From assembly GCA_002774795.1 (NCBI GenBank), contig PCYI01000029.1:37633-46107 (forward strand): 8,475 nucleotides of DNA. Reading direction: 5' to 3'. The notes beneath the pieces are model-generated. The model saw only the letters and a program-made list of their open reading frames with translations, had not been told where the DNA came from and did no database searches. Origin of the DNA: Candidatus Vogelbacteria bacterium CG10_big_fil_rev_8_21_14_0_10_51_16 (GTDB lineage: Bacteria; Patescibacteriota; Minisyncoccia; Phycocordibacterales; JACRKE01). Below, in pieces: positions 1 through 5,358 of this stretch (the stretch's first letter is position 1; the number at the start of each line of letters is the position of its first letter). Both the position numbers and the translations under genes were made by a program.

Positions 1-6
1 AATAAG

Positions 7-159
7 CCTGGATTGCTTCGCGCAGAGCGCTCGCAAAGACGAAAAGAGTGTTTTACGTAGGTCCCACCAGACCTGGATTGCTTCGCCTTTTCAGGACATC
101 CGTGGCACTCCCAATTTCTAATCACTTGGCTTAAGAAATTTAGGTCGCTCGCAAAAACG
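7..159. repeat. Two REP-like repeat copies, the second split
   Basis: The 15-mer CCTGGATTGCTTCGC occurs at 7-21 and again at 72-86. Each is followed by a copy of CGCTCGCAAA, at 28-37 and 146-155, and then by a short A/C/G stretch ending in ACG. The first copy is compact, about 35 bp. In the second the two halves are about 60 bp apart. The halves resemble the widespread dispersed bacterial repeat of the type GGATTGCTTCG...CTCGCAA.GACG, recalled from general knowledge rather than searched. I see no gene in 1-186. Confidence 0.5.
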
Positions 160-285
160 CTGATGCTGATTCGCAACCAATAGTGTTCACACGCAAACTG
201 CCCTGCTGATCGAGATCAGTAGGTGTATGGAGTCCACTCTACTCTCATCTACTCTCATGAGAGAAAAATTCAAGCAAAACCAAAA

Positions 286-301
286 CCGCCACGAAGGGCG
301 G
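286..301 (-). terminator. Intrinsic terminator downstream of the gene fragment
   Basis: On the minus strand CCGCC pairs with GGCGG around a CTTCGT loop, and the hairpin is followed directly by TTTTGGTTTTG (285-275). That is a classic Rho-independent layout. It lies about 25 nt past the end of the duplicated gene fragment at 325-448, so it may be the original terminator of the gene that fragment came from. Confidence 0.6.
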
Positions 302-324
302 CTTGGTACAACGTGAGTCCACTT

Positions 325-448
325 GCGGGAACGCGGGAAGCGGTCGCTCGGACTCCAGTCGTAGCCGAGCCAGTGCCAGTCGAGCAACCACTCGCCGCCG
401 CGCGGATACACCACGCGCACGTAGCGGCAGCCGTCACGGTTGACGCAG
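325..448 (-). pseudogene. Duplicated 3' fragment of the hypothetical gene at 1186-1893
   Basis: This 124-bp segment matches 1213-1336 at 122 of 124 positions, in the same orientation. On the minus strand it encodes the same C-terminal stretch, from CVNRDGCRYVRVVYPRGG to DRFPRSR, with one His-to-Trp change (LDWHWLGYD instead of LDWHRLGYD). The frame is closed by a TGA a short way upstream of the match and no N-terminal part is present, so this is a gene remnant rather than a working gene. After the match the frame runs on into unrelated sequence (KWTHVVPS...). The remnant could come from tandem duplication followed by deletion, or from a lost paralogue. Confidence 0.65.
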
Positions 449-682
449 TGTGTACGACACCATCCGTGGCACCGCCCGTTGAGTTCTCTTCGGGTTGTAT
501 ATCATGTGGCATCTAAAATGCTCCAGTGCCGCACACCAAGTCTCTCTGTTTGTGGGGAGTGACCGAAGGCTCGCTCGAGCAAGCCGTGACCGGCTCGATT
601 CTGGCCTCGCTGATGCCATCCGGCATCACTGGTCTCCGGAGTTCGGCCGCCCGAAGCCGTAACCGCGGGCAGATTCGCCTAG
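449..682. other. Gene-free stretch with small palindromes
   Basis: No convincing coding region is present. Short palindromes are frequent, for example GGCTCGCTCGAGCAAGCC near 570-587 (self-complementary apart from one mismatched pair) and TGATGCC/GGCATCA around 610-630. The 12-mer CATCCGTGGCAC at 461-472 also occurs at 97-108. Overlapping open frames exist here but are short, lack family resemblance and read through these palindromes. Confidence 0.4.
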
Positions 683-1054
683 TTTGAGTTACGAAATTGC
701 CCCTCCCCCTGGCCAGGGGGTGAGAAGCGAGCAGTGCACAGCTTCGCAAGACCGGAGCGCGACGGCGCGAGGTGGGCTCGCGGCCTCGGCGAGCACGCCG
801 AGAGATGTGAGGTTGGGAGGGGGTAGATTGCAGACAGGGTGAGACTTGGGCAAGGGACCCAAGTCGCAAGACCTTTTGAGCTGTTTTCGAGCCCCGACGC
901 TACGGTCGGGACAGGTGGAGCGAAGAAAAGAGCCAAAAGGTGTACAGCTCCTGTAAGGAGGGCTAGGGTGGGGTATATTTTGGGCCGTATTTCTGCAATC
1001 TACCCCCTCCCAACCTCCCCCTGGCCAGGGGGAGGGGCCATTTCGTAATTCAAA
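683..1054. mobile_element. MITE-like element with terminal inverted repeats
   Basis: The ends are inverted copies. 683-720 matches the reverse complement of 1017-1054 almost perfectly; the shared core is ACGAAAT, then G or TG, then CCCCTCCCCCTGGCCAGGGGG. On the right the repeat continues inward without a break (992-1016). On the left the matching inner part (809-834) is separated from the outer part by an extra 88 bp (721-808), as if the left arm had been interrupted. The middle holds strong hairpins. No transposase is encoded, so movement would need help from elsewhere. The CCCCCTGGCCAGGGGGAGG core resembles dispersed repeats known from other bacteria. I did not detect a clean target-site duplication. 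Confidence 0.5.
843..941. other. Strong double-hairpin core inside the repeat element
   Basis: GACTTGGG (843-850) pairs perfectly with CCCAAGTC (858-865). A longer stem follows: ACCTTTTG (871-878) with CAAAAGGT (934-941), continued by GCT (880-882) with AGC (931-933) and TTTTC (884-888) with GAAAA (925-929). It is capped by a hairpin of CCCGAC (893-898) with GTCGGG (905-910). Roughly 22 pairs in a three-part stem is well above chance. It could fold as RNA or as a cruciform. Its function and transcribed strand are unknown. Confidence 0.5.
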
Positions 1055-1096
1055 ATCGCCTACGCTCCACAGAAATCATAGCAAAAGAGAGAGGCC

Positions 1097-1121
1097 GCCG
1101 TCCACTCGCGTGAACGACGGC
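1097..1121 (-). terminator. Likely intrinsic terminator after the 235-residue gene
   Basis: On the minus strand GCCGTC (1121-1116) pairs with GACGGC (1102-1097), extended inward by CAC/GTG with a small bulge. It is followed after GGCC by TCTCTCTTTT (1092-1083). It lies about 65 nt past the stop at 1186. The U-rich tail is interrupted by C, so the call is moderate. Confidence 0.45.
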
Positions 1122-1131
1122 CAAAGAAATT

Positions 1132-1209
1132 CAGGGGTCCAGGGGCCCAAGTATCCAAGGGTCCAAAAGCCAAGAGCCAAGGAGCCTAGGAGCCCAAGGA
1201 CAAAGGAGA
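1132..1209 (-). repeat. Degenerate 7-9 bp tandem repeat (TTGG..CC type)
   Basis: Read on the minus strand, the segment is a run of loosely conserved units such as TTGGGCTCC, TAGGCTCC, TTGGCTC, TTGGCTTT, TGGACCC, TTGGATAC and TTGGGCCCC. The stop codon of the 235-residue gene (TAG at 1186-1188) falls inside it, so the last residues of that protein (SPLSLGS) are encoded by the repeat. It looks like a decayed minisatellite. Confidence 0.5.
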
Positions 1210-1893
1210 GACGCGGGAACGCGGGAAGCGGTCGCTCGGACTCCAGTCGTAGCCGAGCCGGTGCCAGTCGAGCAACCACTCACCGCCGCGCGGATACACC
1301 ACGCGCACGTAGCGGCAGCCGTCACGGTTGACGCAGACCGTGGCCGGGAAGGAGAAGCAGATCCACTTCGAGTGCCACCAGCGCGGAAACTGGTCCCGCT
1401 TCGCGTAGAACGCCTCGGCCGTCCGCGCTCCATAGGGGCAACGGACCAACTTCCCGCGCGCTCCGCGGCCCCGGTAGAGCATGCTCTCTCCGTCGATGCA
1501 GTCCTCGCCTCTCTGGAGGATCGCCATCGACTCGAGGCGATGCACTCCCGACTGGAGCAAGTACTGCTCGGCGTCAAGGATGTAGGGCCGGCCGCCGGGG
1601 TGGACCGCCTTCGGCTCGAAAGGGGGCCTGGTCCAATCAGCCTGCGGGTCGAGGGTAACCTCGACTAGGCCGGAGGCTCGCTCGCGCACCAGCGGCCCGG
1701 TGGGCGCTTCCTGAGCCCTCTGCGGCAACGCCTGCCGCACTAGCTCCATGTCTCGCCGCTCCCAGTCGCAGCCGGCGACGAGGTCGAGGAGGCCATCCTC
1801 CTCTCTCAGCATGAGCTGGAGGATGTCTCGCGGCATCCTCGCCGCGAACCGCTCCCCCACCTTCTTCAGTTGTCCCACGGTCGGCTTTTTCAT
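1186..1893 (-). CDS. Hypothetical protein, 235 residues
   Basis: I do not recognise a named domain. The start is well supported: AAAGGAGG (1899-1906) sits 5 nt before the ATG, by far the best ribosome-binding site in the window. The N-terminal half is charged and helical (MKKPTVGQLKKVGERFAARMPRDILQLML..). The C-terminal half is rich in aromatic residues and arginine, with Cys-containing segments (VRCPYGARTAEAFYAKRDQFPRWW, then HSKWICFSFPATVCVNRDG) and ends in a W/Y-rich stretch. No signal peptide or membrane segment is apparent. The style recalls recurrent hypothetical proteins of Parcubacteria-type genomes, from memory. The last seven residues come from a tandem repeat and a fragment of its 3' end is duplicated at 325-448, so the true C-terminus may have been replaced. 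Confidence 0.75.
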   Translation of the reverse strand: MKKPTVGQLKKVGERFAARMPRDILQLMLREEDGLLDLVAGCDWERRDMELVRQALPQRAQEAPTGPLVRERASGLVEVTLDPQADWTRPPFEPKAVHPGGRPYILDAEQYLLQSGVHRLESMAILQRGEDCIDGESMLYRGRGARGKLVRCPYGARTAEAFYAKRDQFPRWWHSKWICFSFPATVCVNRDGCRYVRVVYPRGGEWLLDWHRLGYDWSPSDRFPRSRVSPLSLGS

Positions 1894-1898
1894 CCGAC

Positions 1899-1906
1899 CC
1901 TCCTTT
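1899..1906 (-). promoter_or_regulatory. Consensus ribosome-binding site
   Basis: AAAGGAGG lies 5 nt upstream of the ATG at 1893. It fixes the start of the 235-residue gene and contrasts with the absent or weak sites of the other genes here. Confidence 0.8.
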
Positions 1907-1931
1907 CATCATAGCGGCTGCTCGTAGCAGG

Positions 1932-2033
1932 GCGTCATGCCCAAGCTCACGGCAGGTCGCATTTCCTATATCAAGCTATCACAAAATACTGTGCCTATCA
2001 ATATCTAATATACAAAACTTGGGCATATGACGC
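1932..2033. repeat. Spaced inverted repeat upstream of the 235-residue gene
   Basis: GCGTCATGCCCAAG (1932-1945) recurs in inverted form as CTTGGGCATATGACGC (2018-2033), differing only by a 2-nt AT insertion. The 72 bp between the arms are AT-rich and probably include the promoter of the gene at 1186-1893, though I see no clear -35/-10 pair. The arms could be operator half-sites or the ends of a small mobile element. The rest of this gene-free stretch (1894-2210) holds only a CCCGTT/AACGGG hairpin near 2069-2086. Confidence 0.4.
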
Positions 2034-2210
2034 TGGTATCTGCTCACGCCTCTCACATCTCTCGAGTGTCATCCCGTTGCAAAACGGGACCCAGGTTCAG
2101 TCCGTACCTTAGTCCCGGTTCTGTCGAGATGGCATACATGGGGCGTGGTGGGTTACACAAACTCTTTAGACCTTTAAAAAACTCTCCAAATGTCCCACCC
2201 ATGCAAAAGA

Positions 2211-2675
2211 CTACTCGGTCCCATCCTGATGACCATTTGGAATTGGTCTTTCCTCCATGCTTTTCTGTAGAGCGGGTGGGAACTTTTCTATAAGATGCAG
2301 TGTAAACTCAAGTCTGATTTTGTCAGGCGTCTCGCGGTCTTCCTCTGAAAAACCCCGAGGGTCAACAATGGTAAACGGAATATCTTTTTGCTGGGGCACC
2401 AAATGCGCGAGGATTCCAGTGATGTCTCGTTCGACTGCTCCTATCTCAATCGCCTCGCGGGCCATCTCCACTAGCTTCGGTAAGCACTGCGCGAAAAACT
2501 TTTGGCGATTCTCGTGAGTCAGGCGCGCGTAATCCTGTGCCAGAACAGATATCTCACTCCGGAAAGCCCCAAGGTGCGGGCCAAGCACCGGCCCTTCGTA
2601 TCCCGCCTCCCGGCGCACATCGCCCAAAAATTCGTCGGGAACTTCGGGCTTAAATCTTTCATTGTCTACAGTCAT
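2211..2675 (-). CDS. Hypothetical protein, 154 residues
   Basis: I do not recognise the family. The product is acidic, soluble-looking and mainly helical, with no membrane segment or signal peptide. Notable stretches are RREAGYEGPVLGPHLG near residues 21-36, a helical block around FFAQCLPKLVEMAREAIEIG, and a C-terminal segment (KIRLEFTLHLIEKFPPALQKSMEERP). There is no Shine-Dalgarno site before the ATG at 2675; a TAGAAT box at 2691-2686 lies only 10 nt upstream, which would fit a leaderless transcript, but this is weak evidence. The gene lies downstream of the structured RNA at 2762-3028, whose terminator ends about 85 nt before the ATG. It could therefore be the target of a leader-type control, or be independent. 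That it is translated is likely but not certain. Confidence 0.6.
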   Translation of the reverse strand: MTVDNERFKPEVPDEFLGDVRREAGYEGPVLGPHLGAFRSEISVLAQDYARLTHENRQKFFAQCLPKLVEMAREAIEIGAVERDITGILAHLVPQQKDIPFTIVDPRGFSEEDRETPDKIRLEFTLHLIEKFPPALQKSMEERPIPNGHQDGTE

Positions 2676-2761
2676 AGTGCAAATGATTCTAATAGCAAAC
2701 GAGTGTTAATTACATCCGAAAACAGACCTTATTTAGAATAACATACACCAACTACCAGGCA

Positions 2762-3028
2762 AACAAAAGGAGGCCGGTGGCGGGCCTCCGCAGGAGAGCT
2801 TACAACAGGGTGCATGTTCGGTGGGTGGGTCGCATCTAACACACCCTGTGCATTGGCTTCTTAGGCATACTCACGCCGTCTTCAGAGCGTGATACTAGCT
2901 ACCGGACAGTGATCCCGCCGGACCCGTCGAGATGCTTGGGGTCGCTCCAGCCTACTGCCCATCCAGAGCAACACGGGTTTATTTACCCCTACGGTCTTAC
3001 CTCCCGCCACCGGCCTTTCTCTAATCTA
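2762..3028 (-). ncRNA. Candidate structured RNA of unknown class
   Basis: On the minus strand GGCCGGTGGCGGG (3015-3003) is perfectly complementary to CCCGCCACCGGCC (2784-2772), a 13-bp closing stem enclosing 218 nt. The 3' strand also forms a terminator: GGAGGCC (2789-2783) pairs with GGCCTCC (2775-2769), followed by TTTTGTTT. The two pairings exclude each other. Inside are CAGGGTG/CACCCTG extended by TGTT/AACA (2802-2856 region) and CACGC/GCGTG (2873-2892 region). A promoter candidate sits upstream at 3035-3063. I found none of the hallmarks of tmRNA, RNase P RNA, SRP RNA or 6S RNA. It may be a free small RNA or a leader controlling the gene at 2211-2675. No open frame of useful size runs through it. 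Confidence 0.5.
2769..2789 (-). terminator. Intrinsic terminator of the structured RNA
   Basis: A 7-bp GC-rich stem GGAGGCC/GGCCTCC with a 7-nt loop (CGCCACC) is followed on the minus strand by TTTTGTTT (2768-2761). The loop and 3' arm are also the 3' strand of the long-range closing stem, so forming one disrupts the other. Confidence 0.65.
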
Positions 3029-3034
3029 TTTACG

Positions 3035-3063
3035 AATGTAACAAACAAGTGGAACTGAAGCAA
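3035..3063 (-). promoter_or_regulatory. Candidate promoter for the structured RNA
   Basis: TTGCTT (3063-3058) and TACATT (3040-3035) are separated by 17 bp, matching four of six consensus positions at each box. Transcription would start near 3028, just before the closing stem. It lies between the uvrB terminator and the RNA, where a promoter is expected. Confidence 0.4.
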
Positions 3064-3075
3064 GTACTAAAATAA

Positions 3076-3104
3076 AGAATAAAGGGGTCAGACCCCTTTA
3101 TTCT
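3076..3104 (-). terminator. Perfect palindrome terminating uvrB
   Basis: AGAATAAAGGGGTC (3076-3089) and GACCCCTTTATTCT (3091-3104) are exact inverted copies around one A. It begins 5 nt after the uvrB stop and on the minus strand is followed by TTATTTTAG, giving a strong intrinsic terminator. The GGGGTCAGACCCC core resembles a REP-type palindrome seen in many environmental genomes (general recollection), so it may be a repeat recruited as a terminator. Confidence 0.75.
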
Positions 3105-3109
3105 GTAGA

Positions 3110-5221
3110 TTATGTGTTATAATTTTTATTCGTTTCTTCCGCCTCTTTTACCTTTGCATGTAAAAGCTTAAGTTCATCGCGAAGAACGGTAGCGAGTTCA
3201 AAATCCAGCTCTTTTGCCGCGCGCTTCATTTGTTGCTCTTTTTCTTTAATCAGTTTTTCGAGGGCCGGTTTGGCTTGCGGGATAGGTTTGAGTTCCAGAT
3301 TAAGCACCTCTTCGGGCAGAATATCCTTTATCTCTTTTACGATGGTCTTTGGCGTGATGCCGTGCTCTTTGTTGTAGGCCACCTGAATCTTACGCCGGCG
3401 ATTAGTCTCGCTCACGGCCTTCTTGATAGAGTCTGTTTCTCGGTCAGCGTAGAGCACCACTCGGCCGGCCACATTTCGTGCCGCCCGGCCGATGGTCTGG
3501 ATGAGCGATGTTTCGTTGCGCAAGAAGCCCTCCTTGTCGGCGTCGAGAATAGCCACAAGGGAAACTTCTGGAAGGTCAAGTCCTTCACGCAAAAGATTGA
3601 CTCCTACGAGCACGTCAAATTTCCCCCGGCGAAACTCTGTAAGTATCTTAATGCGATCAAACGTCTTCACGTCACTATGTAAATACTGTGCCTTAATTTT
3701 CAAATCTTCCAGATAGTTCGAAAGGTCCTCCGCCATCTTCTTGGTAAGCGTCGTCACCATCACTCTCTCTCCCTTCTTTACAATGGTCGGAATGAGCGCA
3801 AGCAGGTCGTCCACTTGCCCAAGCGCAGGCTTGATGATGACCTCAGGGTCCACCAGCCCGGTGGGCCGAATGATCTGCTCAACGACTTGGCCCCCTTTCT
3901 GCAAAGTTGAACTTTGCGTAAAGTTGAACTTTACAGAATTTTCGATCTCGTAGGGGCCGGGGGTGGCGGAGGTGTAGACGCACTGGCCGATGCGGGCTTC
4001 AAACTCCTCGAAGCGAAGCGGGCGGTTGTCGGCCGCGGAGGGCAGACGAAAGCCGTACTCAATCAAGGTTTTCTTACGCGACAGGTCGCCGTGATACATT
4101 CCCCGGATCTGCGGAATGGTGATATGCGACTCATCGATGATGGTGAGAAAGTCAGTAAAGTCGAACTTAGAAGCAAGGCTTCCTGACGCATTTGGAAGTC
4201 TTGCTTCTAAGCTCCTTTTTGGAAAGTATGCGAGCAGTGTGTCCGGCGGCTCACCTGCTCCTCGCCCAGACAAATGCCGCGAGTAGTTCTCGATGCCGTG
4301 ACAGTAGCCCACCTCGCGCATCATGGCGAGGTCAAACTTGGTGCGACGTTCAAGGCGCTCGGCCTCGAGTAACTTTCCTTCCCGCTCAAACATCTTTAGC
4401 TGGTCGCCAAGCTCTTGCTGGATGGCCTTAATGGCCCGCTCGCGCTCCTCTGCCCCCGTCACGAAATGCTTGGCTGGGGCCATTACCACCTCGGAGACCT
4501 GCGGTGTTTTTCCGGGCTGGAAACCCTTGACCGGGTCCACCTCGTATATCGCTTCAATTACTCCGTTGCGTACGGCAATAGAGTAAACAAGCTCGCGGTC
4601 TGGAGGCATAATCTCCCAGTCCTCCCCGCGCATACGGAAGGTGCTCCGCTTGAGGTCGGCGTTCGTCCTCGAATACTGCAGTTGGACGAGCTTACGAGTG
4701 AGGGCCGCGCGGTCGAGCGTCATGCCCGCCTGAAAATGCAGAATGTTTTCGGCATACGCTTCGGGCGCGCCCAAGCCATAGATACAAGAGACCGAAGCGA
4801 CAATAATGACATCGTGCCGAGTGAGAAGACTGACGGTGGCCGCATGGCGCAGTTTGTCAATCTCCTCATTTATCATCGCCTCTTTCTCGATGTAGGTGTC
4901 CGAGATGGGCATGTACGCCTCCGGCTGATAGTAGTCGTAGTAGGAGACAAAGTAATGCACGGCATTGTCCGGAAAAAGCTCGCGGAATTCGTTACAGAGC
5001 TGAGCGGCCAAGGTCTTGTTGTGGGCAATCACCAAAGTCGGCTTTTGCACCGCCTCAATCACGTTTGCCACAGTAAAGGTCTTACCAGAACCGGTCACCC
5101 CCAAGAGGGTCTGGTGCGTCAGACCCTCTTTCACTCCACGGACAAGGGCCTCGATCGCCTTCGGCTGATCCCCCGCCGGCCTATTGGAACTTACTAGCTT
5201 GAACGGACGCGAATAGGTCAT
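3110..5221 (-). CDS. uvrB: UvrABC system protein B, with two in-frame insertions
   Basis: UvrB is the DNA-helicase-like damage-verification subunit of nucleotide excision repair: UvrA loads it at lesions and it then recruits UvrC to cut. The 703-residue product has Walker A GVTGSGKT (41-48), the beta-hairpin motif YYDYYQPEAY (94-103), SCIYGLG (145-151), Walker B DESH (363-366), SATPG (418-422), a LIQTIGRAARN motif VI in the C-terminal half, and a C-terminal UVR domain for UvrC contact in the last 50 residues. All motifs are intact. Compared with the E. coli sequence as I recall it, there are extra segments at about 336-356, just before Walker B, and 429-442, just after SATPG, both encoded by palindromic DNA. 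No clear Shine-Dalgarno precedes the ATG; the 'PFKLVSSNRPAGDQPKAI' start matches the family. Confidence 0.97.
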   Translation of the reverse strand: MTYSRPFKLVSSNRPAGDQPKAIEALVRGVKEGLTHQTLLGVTGSGKTFTVANVIEAVQKPTLVIAHNKTLAAQLCNEFRELFPDNAVHYFVSYYDYYQPEAYMPISDTYIEKEAMINEEIDKLRHAATVSLLTRHDVIIVASVSCIYGLGAPEAYAENILHFQAGMTLDRAALTRKLVQLQYSRTNADLKRSTFRMRGEDWEIMPPDRELVYSIAVRNGVIEAIYEVDPVKGFQPGKTPQVSEVVMAPAKHFVTGAEERERAIKAIQQELGDQLKMFEREGKLLEAERLERRTKFDLAMMREVGYCHGIENYSRHLSGRGAGEPPDTLLAYFPKRSLEARLPNASGSLASKFDFTDFLTIIDESHITIPQIRGMYHGDLSRKKTLIEYGFRLPSAADNRPLRFEEFEARIGQCVYTSATPGPYEIENSVKFNFTQSSTLQKGGQVVEQIIRPTGLVDPEVIIKPALGQVDDLLALIPTIVKKGERVMVTTLTKKMAEDLSNYLEDLKIKAQYLHSDVKTFDRIKILTEFRRGKFDVLVGVNLLREGLDLPEVSLVAILDADKEGFLRNETSLIQTIGRAARNVAGRVVLYADRETDSIKKAVSETNRRRKIQVAYNKEHGITPKTIVKEIKDILPEEVLNLELKPIPQAKPALEKLIKEKEQQMKRAAKELDFELATVLRDELKLLHAKVKEAEETNKNYNT
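3897..3938. repeat. Nested palindrome inserted in uvrB (second insertion)
   Basis: Two adjacent 17-bp perfect palindromes, GCAAAGTTGAACTTTGC (3901-3917) and GTAAAGTTGAACTTTAC (3918-3934), sit inside a larger imperfect palindrome bounded by TTCT and AGAA. The whole is 42 bp, exactly 14 codons, and encodes the extra segment SVKFNFTQSSTLQK in UvrB. Related proteins pass directly from YELEKS to GGEVV at this point. The frame is kept and no stop is introduced. Confidence 0.7.
4152..4214. repeat. Palindromic insertion in uvrB (first insertion)
   Basis: The arms 4166-4183 and 4194-4211 are 18-bp inverted copies with one mismatch and a 10-nt loop. They are joined to a short stretch containing AGTAAAGTCGAACTT (4154-4168), which resembles the AAAGTTGAACTTT unit of the other uvrB insertion. 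Together they encode about 21 extra residues (roughly RSLEARLPNASGSLASKFDFT) between the YFPK and DFLTIIDESH parts of UvrB, where homologues have a direct join. The outer limits are estimated from the protein comparison and are uncertain by a few bases. Confidence 0.65.
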
Positions 5222-5358
5222 GACAAAGCAAGGTTACCGCTTCCCGCCCCGTGGCGAGCGGAGCGAGCTTTACGGGGGTCCCCCGCGGGCTTATTAGCGC
5301 TTACAAGTTTGAATCTTTGCTCCTTCATAGGGAGCTACTATATCACACAGAGAGGCAT

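Noticed and set aside
434..936. Short open frames on the minus strand in the repeat region
   Set aside because: They translate palindromes and the inverted-repeat element, overlap one another, and show no start signals.
1131..1668. Open frames on both strands overlapping the 235-residue gene
   Set aside because: They are low-complexity Ala/Arg/Ser-rich translations of GC-rich coding DNA. Only the frame with the AAAGGAGG site has protein-like composition.
2837..2868. Ten-codon frame (MPKKPMHRVC) inside the structured RNA as a leader peptide
   Set aside because: There is no convincing ribosome-binding site and the frame lies across paired segments; chance is sufficient.
2770..3017. tmRNA, RNase P RNA, SRP RNA or 6S RNA identity for the structured segment
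   Set aside because: No tRNA-like ends or tag peptide, no GAGGAAAGTCC-type core, no GGAAG tetraloop region and no single long bulged hairpin were found on either strand.
4415..5197. Long open frame of 260 codons on the plus strand within uvrB
   Set aside because: It is the antisense shadow of a clearly intact uvrB; it has no family resemblance and no ribosome-binding site.
5222..5358. Terminator between the membrane-protein gene and uvrB
   Set aside because: GCTCC/GGAGC near 5320-5336 forms a small hairpin but lacks a following T-run on the minus strand, and the GGGGGTCCCCC palindrome near 5274-5284 has none either.
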